Part shown: positions 8,227 to 17,430 of the stretch, in pieces | How positions within the stretch are numbered: position 1 is the stretch's first letter | Layout: every line of letters starts with the position of its first letter | Source: an uncultured Acetatifactor sp. | GTDB taxonomy: Bacteria; Bacillota; Clostridia; Lachnospirales; Lachnospiraceae | NCBI GenBank assembly: GCA_910577665.1 | Contig: CAJTOJ010000033.1 | Span: 1-44,121 of the forward strand | DNA length: 44,121 nucleotides | Direction of reading: 5' to 3' | The notes under the pieces: generated by a model | Told to the model about the DNA's origin: nothing | The model's input: the letters and a program-made list of their open reading frames with translations, nothing else | Database searches by the model: none | Position numbers and translations under genes: made by a program

Positions 8227-8280
8227 CAGACAGAACGTTAGGTTAGAAGACCACTTGTGTGGCAGAAAGAGAGGACAGAA

Positions 8281-8514
8281 ATGATGTGGAGGGAATATGT
8301 GGGCAGGAAAATACGTAGGATGGGCCGGAAGCTTGTGGGAATGGGGATGCGAAAGGAACCTGGAATCGATGGCATACTGGTTACTGTGGGATTATGCATC
8401 ATTGCCCTGCTTCTGTGTGTGGTGATGAAGGACAGCTTGAAGGCATTTATTGAGACAATTGTGAATGCCATGACATCGGAAGCCCAGAATATCTTGAAAG
8501 GGGTAACCCCATGA
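8281..8514 (+). CDS. Flp1-family type IVb pilin
   Basis: Major pilin candidate, 77 residues, with a basic N-terminal leader (RKIRRMGRKLVG), the processing region RKEPGIDG, one hydrophobic helix (ILVTVGLCIIALLLCVVM) and a short amphipathic tail (KAFIETIVNAMTSEAQNIL) as in Flp1-like pilins of Clostridia. The prepilin peptidase encoded at 15465 is the likely processing enzyme. ATG 8281 follows GAGAGGACA; an upstream in-frame GTG (8257) is less likely. The canonical G-x4-EY cleavage motif of proteobacterial Flp is not present, typical for this branch. The end overlaps the next gene (ATGA). Confidence 0.75.
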   Translation: MMWREYVGRKIRRMGRKLVGMGMRKEPGIDGILVTVGLCIIALLLCVVMKDSLKAFIETIVNAMTSEAQNILKGVTP

Positions 8515-8867
8515 CGCGGGAAGAAGGCAGCATAGGGGATCTGCTGGCAGCAGGACTTTGCATGCTGGCTATGACAGTGTTGCTGTTGTCCTACATGGGC
8601 AATGTGCAGATGATCTACCAGAAGACAGCCATCAGCCAGATCGCCAGGAAATACATTCTGCGGATGGAGACCATAGGAAGCCTCACGGAAGCTGACAGGG
8701 TGCTGCTTATGCAGGAACTGGAAACGGTGGGGGTAACAGAGCCCAAGCTGGATGGCAGCTCCCTGGAAAGCGTGGGATATGGCAATCCTGTGATTCTTCT
8801 GATCCGGGGTAAACTGGAGGGGGAATATGATTTTGAGGAAAAAAGGGTTTCAACTGCAAAATACTGA
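8511..8867 (+). CDS. TadE-like pseudopilin (DUF4320-like)
   Basis: 118 residues: a short leader (MTREEGSIGDLL), a single N-terminal hydrophobic helix (about 12-30, AGLCMLAMTVLLLSYMGNVQ) and a mixed alpha/beta tail. The EEGS..DLLAA arrangement resembles a prepilin processing site, and position and topology fit the DUF4320/TadE-type minor pilins of Clostridia Tad loci. ATGA overlap with the pilin gene and AAAGGGG upstream support the start. It overlaps the next gene by 41 nt. Assignment to DUF4320 is from memory of the family and is moderate. Confidence 0.65.
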   Translation: MTREEGSIGDLLAAGLCMLAMTVLLLSYMGNVQMIYQKTAISQIARKYILRMETIGSLTEADRVLLMQELETVGVTEPKLDGSSLESVGYGNPVILLIRGKLEGEYDFEEKRVSTAKY

Positions 8868-9453
8868 GTCCGGACAGACCGAGTGGGCTGCAGGGATCTT
8901 TTTCCTGCTGTTTCTGGGGGTATTGCTCTGTAGTCTGTTACAGATGGAACTCTTCAGATGTTCCTCCCGGTATTTGGAGGATGCCCTGGCCTTGTCCAAC
9001 CTGGCCTCTGCTGTGATTGATGTGGAGGAATATGGCATCAGCCACAAAGTACTGGTCTCCGATCCGGACCAGGCATATGAGCGGTATAAAAATGCAGTGA
9101 AGGGGAACCTGAATCTGGATGATGGATGGGAATGTCCCAGAAAGGCTATTATTTCCGGACCGGTGAAGGTGGTGAAATACATCCTGTACAATGTGAGCGG
9201 CAGCCAGGTGGAAATCTTTTATTTCGATGAAATGGGTATGATGACAAGCTGGCGTGAGGTATTGGGAAGTTCTGTGTCGCCGGATGGCAATTCTATCGAG
9301 TCCACAGGGGTATACAGTGAGATCTCCTACCAGGTGGAGGGGCTTTTGGGGATACGCACAGAAGCCCGGAAGGGGAAGCTGGTGGATATTGTAGCCCAGG
9401 GAGAGATTGTGGAAGAGGAGGGACAACAGACAGGCCAGGATCCGGTGGAGTAA
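8827..9453 (+). CDS. TadE/TadG-like minor pilin, hypothetical
   Basis: 208 residues. A Gln/Thr/Gly-rich leader containing ESGQTEWAAG precedes one hydrophobic helix (about 20-39, IFFLLFLGVLLCSLLQMELF); the remaining 165 residues are hydrophilic and predicted outside the cell. ESGQTEWA resembles the prepilin cleavage context of TadE/TadG proteins (short leader, Gly, Glu near position +5). The start is within the previous gene, preceded by GGAGGGGG. Probably a minor pilin or tip/base component of the Flp fibre; no specific function can be read. Confidence 0.65.
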   Translation: MILRKKGFQLQNTESGQTEWAAGIFFLLFLGVLLCSLLQMELFRCSSRYLEDALALSNLASAVIDVEEYGISHKVLVSDPDQAYERYKNAVKGNLNLDDGWECPRKAIISGPVKVVKYILYNVSGSQVEIFYFDEMGMMTSWREVLGSSVSPDGNSIESTGVYSEISYQVEGLLGIRTEARKGKLVDIVAQGEIVEEEGQQTGQDPVE

Positions 9454-9540
9454 AAGGTTTGTATACAGGCCAGGACCCGATGGAAGAAAACGGAGGGGAG
9501 TAGTAACAAGAATGGTTTCAGATTACAAGGGAGACAGGGT

Positions 9541-10227
9541 ATGAGAGAGAAGAAAAGCAGAAGGGCTGATAAGGAGAAGAAAGGCATATCTGCCCAGAGT
9601 CTGCAGACAGGCGGAGTGCTGGCAGCCTTGCTGGCAGCGGTGGCTATTTTTGTGGGAATGGTGCAGCTGGAGAAAAGGGTGCTGACACAGTATGAGAAAG
9701 CAGTGATCTACACTGCCCTGTGTGAGATTCCACAGGGTATGCTGATCACAGCACAGAATTATGGACAGTATTTCCAGGCCCGGGAGTTGGACAAAAGCTG
9801 TATTCCGGCTACGGCCCTACAGTCACCAGAACAGGTGGAGGGGCTGATTCCGGTCTGGAATATTGAGCCGGGGGTACTACTCACCCAGGGCATGTTCCAG
9901 TCACAGCAGGATATTCTGCAGAAGCTGAAGGAACCTGTGGTAGCAGGTTTTAAAGCAGAGGACCTTTATCAAGTGGCTGGAGGAGTGTTGCGGGCTGGGG
10001 ACAGGGTACACATTTATTCTGTGCAGGAGGGGGAGACGGTGCTGGTGTGGCCGGATGTGTATGTGCAGCAGGTATTTGATGCTTCTGGCAAGGCCATTGT
10101 AAGCGGAGATGGGAGTACAGCGGCTCAACGGGTGAACATCTATCTGGGCAGGGCTGATGTGGAAGCTTTCTACACACAGCTGGCCAATGGCTCCCTGCGG
10201 GTGGTGAAGTGTGAGAAGAAGTTCTAA
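9541..10227 (+). CDS. SAF-domain protein, CpaB/RcpC-like
   Basis: 228 residues. A lysine-rich cytoplasmic start, a transmembrane helix (about 24-42), then a SAF-like beta-clip domain (about 50-130; YTALCEIPQGMLITAQNY and NIEPGVLLTQGMFQSQ) and a C-terminal CpaB-type domain (DLYQVAGGVLRAGDRVHIYS). CpaB/RcpC proteins belong to the Tad envelope machinery; in a Gram-positive cell without secretin it would face the wall. AAGGGAGAC precedes the ATG. The 87-nt gap before it contains a partial echo of the preceding coding end (CAGGCCAGGA at 9432 and 9461). Confidence 0.75.
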   Translation: MREKKSRRADKEKKGISAQSLQTGGVLAALLAAVAIFVGMVQLEKRVLTQYEKAVIYTALCEIPQGMLITAQNYGQYFQARELDKSCIPATALQSPEQVEGLIPVWNIEPGVLLTQGMFQSQQDILQKLKEPVVAGFKAEDLYQVAGGVLRAGDRVHIYSVQEGETVLVWPDVYVQQVFDASGKAIVSGDGSTAAQRVNIYLGRADVEAFYTQLANGSLRVVKCEKKF

Positions 10228-10288
10228 GCATTCTTCATCCTTTTTTGTGCCGCCAAAGAGGCATGTCTGAAAGTGTAAACGGAATGCA

Positions 10289-10363
10289 GATTTTCTAAGG
10301 CCGGAAAGTCTAAAGTCAGAAAGACTAAAGTCAGAAAGACTAAGACCAGAAAATCTAAGGTCT
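10289..10363. repeat. 15-bp tandem repeat, five units
   Basis: Five 15-bp units in a row, for example GAAAGTCTAAAGTCA (10304-10318), GAAAGACTAAAGTCA (10319-10333), GAAAGACTAAGACCA (10334-10348) and GAAAATCTAAGGTCT (10349-10363), with a more diverged first unit at 10289. It lies between the SAF gene and the lipoprotein gene, 30 nt before the start codon. TAA recurs in the forward units, so it is not coding on the plus strand. Confidence 0.75.
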
Positions 10364-10393
10364 GACAGTACTTGACGGAAGAGGAGGTATTGT

Positions 10394-10939
10394 ATGGGAA
10401 GTGACGACAGAATAAGAAGGAAAGGCCTGCTTGTAGCTGTGGCAATTTTGATGCTGGCTGGATGCGGACATATGGAGAGAAAGCTGGAGGGAGATACCGG
10501 TATGGGCATGGAGTGGCTGGAAGGGACCGGGGTATTGGGTACATGGCCCCTGGACAAGACAACCCTAACCTGCCATGGCAAAGATAAGATGTATCTGGGG
10601 CATGCTTATGAGAAGACATACTGGCCAGAGGAACCCACCTGTCTGGCTGGAGGAACTTATCACACAACATGTGCACGCTGTGGATATCTGGGAGAAACGG
10701 GGGAGGATGCGGCATTGCCCCATTTACCTGTGGCCAGGAAGGAAATCCAGGGAGACTGCATCCATTCTACGGTTGAGGTGACAGACTGTGAGATGTGTGG
10801 GCTGGAGCTGGGGAGGCGATCCTATTTTGTAGAAGAGCATGATTTCCAGGAAAGTTACTGCCAGGTATTTGACACAGTGACACTAAATTGGGAACAGAAA
10901 AACTGCATGAAGTGCAGACGGTGCGGTGTTCTGCAATAG
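10394..10939 (+). CDS. Cys-rich lipoprotein in the Tad operon
   Basis: 181 residues. The N-terminus is a lipoprotein signal (RIRRKGLLVAVAILMLAGC) with lipobox Cys24, so the mature protein should be anchored to the outer face of the membrane. The mature part carries spaced CxxC pairs (CARCGYLG, CEMCGLELG, CMKCRRCGVL) with conserved His in between, suggestive of zinc-ribbon-like knuckles or structural disulfides. AAGAGGAGGT precedes ATG. It is followed after 17 nt by the giant secreted protein, whose N-terminus also has CxxC knuckles. No family recognised; role in displaying or anchoring the pilus/giant protein is an inference. Confidence 0.75.
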   Translation: MGSDDRIRRKGLLVAVAILMLAGCGHMERKLEGDTGMGMEWLEGTGVLGTWPLDKTTLTCHGKDKMYLGHAYEKTYWPEEPTCLAGGTYHTTCARCGYLGETGEDAALPHLPVARKEIQGDCIHSTVEVTDCEMCGLELGRRSYFVEEHDFQESYCQVFDTVTLNWEQKNCMKCRRCGVLQ

Positions 10940-10956
10940 TGGGGGGAAGTGTGGGT

Positions 10957-13900
10957 ATGGATTGGAAGAAGACGAAGCTGTGGGTGGGGATGTTGTTATT
11001 GCTGTTTTTGTGGGGGAGGCCCGCATGGAAGCTCATGGCAGCTCCGGCAAAGACCATTTATAACAGCTCTTATGTGTCATTTGGACCCGATGGAAAAGCA
11101 TGGACTACCGGGGGGAAGGCTGGAAGATATACCTGGTATGAGAAAGGAACGACTGTGAAGACAGGGATTTCCTCCTCCCTGCGTAGCCTTGGCAGGGGGG
11201 AACACATCTATTGGACCCAGAAAGCAGGTACACTTCCTGTGGGGAAGTGGGTGGTGGCATTGAAGACCGGACATTGTATCCACAACAATTATCCTGAAGC
11301 GGGAACAGACTGGCATGGTCTTTCGTTTGGAAGGCAGCAGTGCGGGAAATATTATGATTCCGGATGGACTGCCTATTGTGCAGATTGTGGGGGATCCTTG
11401 ACGGACATGCTCATCTATATGAGCAGGGAAGCGGCAGCATCTATTGACTATCTGGATCTGGGGATGGGTATGAGCTACTATTATCTCTGTCCCCATTGCA
11501 GGAACCTGGAGCAGGGCGCAGGACTGAAAAGCCATGTGTGTAAGGCCATTTCCTGGAACCAGTACAAAGTGGTCTATCATGCGAACTGTGAGGGAGTGTA
11601 TGGCGGACATATGGTGCCTAGTACCCATATGTATAACAATGCAACGGAATATCAAGGTATGCCGGTGACACCTATCACCCATCTGACCCGGAACCAGTAT
11701 ACCCGTATGGGATATGAATTTGTGGAGTGGAATACCAGGGCAGACGGAACCGGGACAGCGTATGAGGACGGAGAAGAGATAAGGAATCTGACAGAGGCAG
11801 ACTGCCATGTTAAGGACACCTGGACAGAAGTGAGCCAGGGCATTGTTACGCTGTATGCCCAGTGGCGGCCTTCCAGGAGTACTTTGCAGGTGGATCCGGC
11901 GGGAGGTTCTTATGGGGGAAATACAGAGATTACCTCTGTGACAAAGGAGTATGGGTATGTGTATGTGCTTGACACCGGACTGGTGAAGGCTCCGCCAGGA
12001 TATCAGATCTCCTTTGAAACTAACGGAGGAAATGCCGTGGCACCTTTGACCGGTACACAGCATTTTATTGAATGGAGTATGGTGCAGCCATTTGGAGGGT
12101 ATCTGTGGGAAGACACCTATTGTTTTACGGCACAGGATGGCAATATGGATACCATCCAGGCCATGTATGCGCCGGATCCGGTGTCTCTGCCGTCCACATA
12201 TAAACAAGGATTTTCTTTTGGCGGCTGGTACTACGATGCGGACTTTTCAATGCCCGCAGGAGCGGCAGGGGGATCGATCGTACCATCTAAAGATCTCATA
12301 TTATATGCCCAATGGATCGATCTACAGCTTACTTCCAGGGATAACTATGCTGCGGCAGATGGCAGAGGGGCAGTGGATCTGTCCTGGTTCCAGTCCGATG
12401 GAAAGGGCAAGGTCTACCGGGTCAGCCAGAGCAGGGACGGGAAGAACTGGACCATGGTAAATGGAACCGATGATATCGGCAATAGTCGCAGGGTGGAAGA
12501 GTCCTATTCCTACACAGACCGGATCATACAATATACGATTCCTTATACAGGGGTGTATACCCTGGAGGGAAATGGAGCACAGGGGGCTGACCATGGAGGC
12601 TATGCGGGAGGTCTGGGGGGACAGACAGCTATGAAGGTGTGGCTGGAAAAAGGGGAGAAGCTCACTATCACAGTAGGAGGCAGGAACGGCTATGAGAACG
12701 GCGGTAAGGCTTCTATCTACGGAAGTGGAGGTGGTGCATCCACCATTACCAGCGACAGAAAGGGACTTTTGCTGGTTGCCGGAGGCGGAGGCGGTGCATC
12801 CCCTGGTGGGAAAGGTGGGCCAGGCGGTAGTACGGCGGGGATCGTCAAAGGGGGAAAAGGACAAGATGGTATGGCCGGAGGGGGTGGGGGCTATCAAGGT
12901 GGCATTGCCGGGGAACGTATTGTGCATTACCACAGTGGGGAATGCTATACCCAGTCAGGATACAATGCCCTGGCAGACAACGCCGCTATCGGCTATAGGG
13001 TATACAGGAACCTGTCCACAGGATCCTACGGGAGTGATGGGGTTGGCTATGCCACCCAGACTTCTGTTCTGGGGGACAGGAACCATCTGATACCAGTACT
13101 GGGAAATGCACAGCTAAAGCTGGATATCTATATGAGAGCCGGTAGTAACCATGACGGCGGGTTTATGGGGGATGCACACATAGCTGTGTATGACCAGAAT
13201 GGAAACTGTTTTTTCCGGAAGACATACCAGGAACTGGTGAATCTGTACAACCGGGAGCATAGTGGTATGCGTCCTGGAAGCCGGAGGAATCCGCCTTTTA
13301 GCGTTCTGTATAAACGGGATGAGGAAACGGGAAGCTTTAATACCAGCTGGACCCTGTGGACAAAGGATGGATTCCAGATCAGTCATGATGTGTTCTATGC
13401 AGATGGCAGCAGCGGGATCGTCCGGGAATATTATGACACAAGGCGCAAGTTCCTGCGTGCGGAAGGAACATGGGCCAACAGTATTGCAACACCGTTTCTG
13501 CCACAGATAGAGTGGTTAGGTACCTGGTTCTGGCACGATGAGATGGTAAGCTATTGCTATGTGGTCGATCTGCCCCAGAATGTGACCGGACTCTATGTGG
13601 TGGCATACAATCACGTCAAGGAGAGCAGGAATGGAAGTATTACGTATCGGAATGCCACTTTGATGGGAGGCAGGCGGGTTTCCTGCGGCTACCAGGAAGG
13701 CCAGGTAGTCAGTTCCATGCCAGCCTATGGGGGAAGCAGCTATGTGAATGCTTACCAGGCCTATGACTATACCCAGACGCCTGGCATACATACAGGGAAT
13801 GGAAGCATAAAGATCTGCTCAGAGCACATTGGGTATGTAGAGACTTTACATATGGAAGGGGTACAGGCTACAGACCTGGCCGCACCGAATGCGGTTTCTC

Positions 13901-15468
13901 AGGAAGTGGTTTTGGAACCAGGGGAGGATAACCAGGTTATTGTGACATGGGAGAAGCCGGAAGATACGGGGACGGCATATTATCACAGAGTGGAATCCTA
14001 CCTGCCCGGATCAGAGGAAATGCTGTGCCGCTCCAATATTACCTGGAATGAGCTGGTGTCAGGCATACAAGGATATTATGTGTTGGTGGATGAGGAAACG
14101 GATACGGGGGTATCAGATGCAAACGGAAAACTGTGCCAGGAGATGTGTGCGGCGGTTGATTTTCTGGACAACGGACTGGCCCAGGTAAAATATCTGCATG
14201 TGGCGCCAGTGGATGTTGCTGGAAACATAGGGTCAACCACACATGTTCCTGTGGAAAATGCCAATGGGAATGTGCCATGGAAATTGTATACCAGACAACT
14301 GGAGATAGAAGAGGGGGAGAATGTATACAAGGGAGGGGGATACCAGACCTGGTATGTGAGAAGCGATGGCGAGACACCGTTTGGGCTGTACTGCAAGACT
14401 TATATGGAAGGGATTGCCACCAGAGAGTACCAGCCCAATTACACCATCTATGAATTTGAACCTGCTTTGGGCAGTGGGGATCAGAAAGGGAAAGGGGCAG
14501 CCAGGCATATTCTGTATACGCCCTCCTGTGCCATTGGTGAGACAGATATCCGGACAGAGGCTGCGGGAATCCGGTATGCATCAGAGGGCAATCCGCTTTC
14601 TGCCATTTATCCGTATGGCTTCACGGTGAGATCCCGGGAAAACAGGGATCTGGAGGCTTTGCAGAAATTTACCCTGGCGTCAGAGCTGTCAGGAGAGAAG
14701 ATCCATGTCCTGCCTGTAGCCGGGGCTGACTGGAAGCAGGATTTGTTATATTCCGATTATGCAGAGGACCGGGGCAACGGGATCACACTGATTGCAGACG
14801 GAGAAGGACCTGCGATAAACGGTATGGAAATTCTGGAACAGAAGGAACTGATTGATTGGGGAAAAGAAAACATCACGTTGCGGATCTGGGCGATGGATCT
14901 GCTATCTGGTTTGCGGGAACTTGAGCTGACAGTGGTAAATACGGACAATGACTGTAGGCAGACTTGGAAAGCAGGTGACAACGGAATGATTCAAGTGGAA
15001 CTGACTGCGGATGAGCCAATTTTCAGCGGTAGTTTTACGATTACAGCCAGGGCAGTGGATCAGGTGGGCAATGTCACAGAGATGGTAAGCAGCGTCACGG
15101 AATTTTCGCTGGAGGCATATGTGGAAAGAATTCTGCCGCCTCACGATCCAGTGTTCAAGAGGGGGGAAAGTGGTATCCTTCATATAGAGGTGCGGGGATA
15201 TGCGGAGCGTGTGGAAGTAGAATTTCCGAAAGAAATGGTAGAGCAGTGTCCTGAACTGAACCAGGTCTATGTATATACAAATAAACCTTCCTATGTGCAG
15301 GAGGAGAAACAACAGTTCATGATTCCACTGCATATTCCGGTGGATCAAAGCTATAGCATAACGGTGCGGGCCTTTAAGGGAGAAAAGAAGCTGGAAGAAC
15401 ACCCTGCTGTGGGGGTCATTCAAGTGGAAGGAACCATTCTGGATGAGATCCGCACCAGACTGAGATGA
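10957..15468 (+). CDS. giant secreted protein with InlB-type repeats and ALK-like glycine-rich domain
   Basis: 1503 residues. Signal peptide (about 1-30, WVGMLLLLFLWGRPAW then AA/PA). Residues about 100-200 hold Cys knuckles (CADCGG, CPHCRN). About 203-300 and 385-452 resemble InlB/Listeria-Bacteroides repeats (GYEFVEWNTRADGTGT, VTLYAQW; GFSFGGWYYD, LILYAQW). About 525-650 is a glycine-rich domain like that of ALK/LTK receptors (GVYTLEGNGAQG, LLLVAGGGGGASPGG). About 980-1095 looks fibronectin-III-like (NQVIVTWEKPEDTGTAYYHR), and about 1305-1385 is an Ig-like module (ITARAVDQVGNVTEM). No LPxTG or C-terminal anchor. Its stop overlaps the prepilin peptidase start (ATGA), so it is part of the Tad operon; it may be a pilus-associated adhesin or exoprotein. 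Confidence 0.88.
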   Translation: MDWKKTKLWVGMLLLLFLWGRPAWKLMAAPAKTIYNSSYVSFGPDGKAWTTGGKAGRYTWYEKGTTVKTGISSSLRSLGRGEHIYWTQKAGTLPVGKWVVALKTGHCIHNNYPEAGTDWHGLSFGRQQCGKYYDSGWTAYCADCGGSLTDMLIYMSREAAASIDYLDLGMGMSYYYLCPHCRNLEQGAGLKSHVCKAISWNQYKVVYHANCEGVYGGHMVPSTHMYNNATEYQGMPVTPITHLTRNQYTRMGYEFVEWNTRADGTGTAYEDGEEIRNLTEADCHVKDTWTEVSQGIVTLYAQWRPSRSTLQVDPAGGSYGGNTEITSVTKEYGYVYVLDTGLVKAPPGYQISFETNGGNAVAPLTGTQHFIEWSMVQPFGGYLWEDTYCFTAQDGNMDTIQAMYAPDPVSLPSTYKQGFSFGGWYYDADFSMPAGAAGGSIVPSKDLILYAQWIDLQLTSRDNYAAADGRGAVDLSWFQSDGKGKVYRVSQSRDGKNWTMVNGTDDIGNSRRVEESYSYTDRIIQYTIPYTGVYTLEGNGAQGADHGGYAGGLGGQTAMKVWLEKGEKLTITVGGRNGYENGGKASIYGSGGGASTITSDRKGLLLVAGGGGGASPGGKGGPGGSTAGIVKGGKGQDGMAGGGGGYQGGIAGERIVHYHSGECYTQSGYNALADNAAIGYRVYRNLSTGSYGSDGVGYATQTSVLGDRNHLIPVLGNAQLKLDIYMRAGSNHDGGFMGDAHIAVYDQNGNCFFRKTYQELVNLYNREHSGMRPGSRRNPPFSVLYKRDEETGSFNTSWTLWTKDGFQISHDVFYADGSSGIVREYYDTRRKFLRAEGTWANSIATPFLPQIEWLGTWFWHDEMVSYCYVVDLPQNVTGLYVVAYNHVKESRNGSITYRNATLMGGRRVSCGYQEGQVVSSMPAYGGSSYVNAYQAYDYTQTPGIHTGNGSIKICSEHIGYVETLHMEGVQATDLAAPNAVSQEVVLEPGEDNQVIVTWEKPEDTGTAYYHRVESYLPGSEEMLCRSNITWNELVSGIQGYYVLVDEETDTGVSDANGKLCQEMCAAVDFLDNGLAQVKYLHVAPVDVAGNIGSTTHVPVENANGNVPWKLYTRQLEIEEGENVYKGGGYQTWYVRSDGETPFGLYCKTYMEGIATREYQPNYTIYEFEPALGSGDQKGKGAARHILYTPSCAIGETDIRTEAAGIRYASEGNPLSAIYPYGFTVRSRENRDLEALQKFTLASELSGEKIHVLPVAGADWKQDLLYSDYAEDRGNGITLIADGEGPAINGMEILEQKELIDWGKENITLRIWAMDLLSGLRELELTVVNTDNDCRQTWKAGDNGMIQVELTADEPIFSGSFTITARAVDQVGNVTEMVSSVTEFSLEAYVERILPPHDPVFKRGESGILHIEVRGYAERVEVEFPKEMVEQCPELNQVYVYTNKPSYVQEEKQQFMIPLHIPVDQSYSITVRAFKGEKKLEEHPAVGVIQVEGTILDEIRTRLR

Positions 15469-16160
15469 TCGCCGTAATTCTGGGTATGGTGACTGCGGGT
15501 ATGCTGCTGGTGAAGCGGCTGGACCCGCAGACTGCCATCCCTGTAACTGCAAAATGTCGTGCGCTAGTCCTGGCGGGAGGAATGGCAGGTGACTTTCTCA
15601 TGTGGTGTATGGCACAAGGAGAGCCATTTTTGGGGAAATTGTTCTTGGCAGTGATCTGGGGCTGCTTTCTTCTGGCCTGTATCACGGATGTGGCAATCTG
15701 CCAAGTATACAATTTTGTATGGTGGATTTCCGGTGCGGCAGCCATGGCCCTGCTGTGGCTGCGGTGCCATATGAACAGGGACTTAGGTATATCCGGGCCA
15801 ATTCATACAATGGGTTCCATGGATGTGCCATCTGGCAGTATCCTGGCACTGATGGTGTTCTGTGCTCTTCAGCTGATCATATTTGCGCGGCTATATGGAT
15901 TGGCTGACTGCTATGCCTTCTGTGTCTGCGCCATAGTGGAATGCGCTTATGGGGCAGGTATGGGAGATTTCCTGATGCACATGCTGCTGGCTGTGGGTTT
16001 GCTGCTGCCTGTGCAGGCAGCGAAAAGAAACCTAAACAGGTATGGAAACCTAAAGAAGCCGGTTCCCTTTCTGCCTTACATCACCCTTTCCTTTTACCTG
16101 GTATTTTTTCTGAAATATTTGGGGAAGAACAGTTGTGTGATGGCCTTCTTTTTGGTATGA
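15465..16160 (+). CDS. A24 prepilin peptidase (TadV/CpaA-like)
   Basis: Membrane aspartyl protease that cleaves pilin leaders, 231 residues, mostly hydrophobic with about seven helices. The two catalytic Asp are likely Asp75 (ITDVAICQVYN, matching the TD...N motif of the family) and Asp148 (YGLADCYAF, in place of the usual GxGD). The second motif is thus GLAD rather than GxGD, a deviation seen in some Gram-positive members but worth confirming. The start lies in the stop of the giant protein gene, and the peptidase is the last Tad gene. The Flp1 pilin and the two TadE-like proteins are its presumed substrates. Confidence 0.8.
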   Translation: MIAVILGMVTAGMLLVKRLDPQTAIPVTAKCRALVLAGGMAGDFLMWCMAQGEPFLGKLFLAVIWGCFLLACITDVAICQVYNFVWWISGAAAMALLWLRCHMNRDLGISGPIHTMGSMDVPSGSILALMVFCALQLIIFARLYGLADCYAFCVCAIVECAYGAGMGDFLMHMLLAVGLLLPVQAAKRNLNRYGNLKKPVPFLPYITLSFYLVFFLKYLGKNSCVMAFFLV

Positions 16161-16243
16161 TGAAAACTGTTTGAAGGAATCTATACACTGATAGGAAATA
16201 CATAAAACTGCAACGGGATTTACAAGAAAGGCAGGACAGTGGA

Positions 16244-17266
16244 ATGGTCACAATCTCCCTATGTATGATTGTAAAGAATGAAGAGGGCATCCTGGCAAGA
16301 TGTCTGGATAGCATTGTGGATCTGGTGGAGGAAGTGGTCATAGTGGACACAGGTTCCGCGGACAGGACCAGGGAGATCGCGGCCCTTTATACTTCCAGGA
16401 TCTATGATTTTGCATGGACAGATGATTTCAGTGCGGCCAGGAACTATGCATTTTCCAAGGCAGGTATGGATTATATCTATTCTGCAGATGCAGATGAAGT
16501 CTTGTCTCCCGAAAACCGGGAGCGTTTTCGGAAGATGAAGGAATCCCTTCTTCCGGAGATTGAGATTGTGCAGATGAAATATGCCAATCAGCTGCGGTTT
16601 GCTACGGTTTATAATTATGATGAAGAATACCGTCCCAAACTATTCAAGCGGAAACGGGATTTTGTGTGGGAAGCCCCCATCCATGAGACCATCCGTCTGA
16701 CCCCGGTGGTGTATGACAGCGATATTGTGATTGACCATATGCCCGGAGAGAGTCATGCCAGGCGGGATCTGGACAATTTTCACAGACATTGCAGTACAGG
16801 ATACTATCTGCCTAAAAGACTGCACACCATGTATGCCAGGGAACTATTTCTTGCCGGGGAAGCAGAGGATTTTTCCAGGGCCATGCCCTTTTTTATCACT
16901 TCTGCCGGAGACGGGAGCCGGGGGAGAGAGGAGATTGCGGAGGCTTGCTGTGTGGTAGCCAGGGCCGCCAGGCTTGCAGGAGATGCCATTCTGTTTTTCA
17001 AGTATGCATCCAAAGTGATAGCAGAGGAGGCATGTTCGGAGATCTGTTGTGAGATGGGTCATTTTTACGAAGACAGACAGGATCTGGAAGAAGCAGCTGT
17101 ATGGTACTATAATGCAGTGTACGAGACCAGTCCCATCCTGTGTATCCGGTCCGGGGACAGGGAAGGGCTGGAAGGCCTGCTGCGCTGTTACGAAGGTCTG
17201 GGGGATCAGGTACAGGTGCAGGTATACCGGACGGAACTGCTTAGGCTGATTGCGGAAGGAAAGTGA
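16244..17266 (+). CDS. family 2 glycosyltransferase with C-terminal helical repeats
   Basis: 340 residues. The N-terminal 220 residues form a GT-A domain: SLCMIVKNEEGILARCLDSI, nucleotide-binding VDTGSADRT, and the metal-binding acidic motif SADADE (Asp82, Asp84). The C-terminal third is alpha-helical with TPR-like pairs (ICCEMGHFYEDRQDLEEAAVWYYNA). This arrangement is common among Clostridia GT2 proteins of the SunS-like or TPR-GT2 type that modify proteins or glycans; acceptor unknown. It follows the Tad operon after 83 nt and could glycosylate pilins or the giant protein, which is only positional inference. Confidence 0.85.
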   Translation: MVTISLCMIVKNEEGILARCLDSIVDLVEEVVIVDTGSADRTREIAALYTSRIYDFAWTDDFSAARNYAFSKAGMDYIYSADADEVLSPENRERFRKMKESLLPEIEIVQMKYANQLRFATVYNYDEEYRPKLFKRKRDFVWEAPIHETIRLTPVVYDSDIVIDHMPGESHARRDLDNFHRHCSTGYYLPKRLHTMYARELFLAGEAEDFSRAMPFFITSAGDGSRGREEIAEACCVVARAARLAGDAILFFKYASKVIAEEACSEICCEMGHFYEDRQDLEEAAVWYYNAVYETSPILCIRSGDREGLEGLLRCYEGLGDQVQVQVYRTELLRLIAEGK

Positions 17267-17430
17267 GGGATTGGGAAGAAATTAGGAAGAAATAAGAAGA
17301 TTAAGTGGAGACAGGAAGAGAGAGGTTCTACAAGACAGGTTACTGGAATGGCAGATGGCCCAATAAAAAACAGAATGTAAATGAATAGGAAACAGAACAA
17401 GGAATATTAGAAAGGGGATGACCCATATTT

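Noticed and set aside
10289..10363. CRISPR or direct-repeat regulator array
   Set aside because: Fifteen-bp units without spacers; a simple minisatellite.
11077..12207. 376-codon antisense ORF inside the giant protein gene
   Set aside because: Sense strand has signal peptide, known domains and operon coupling; the antisense product has none.
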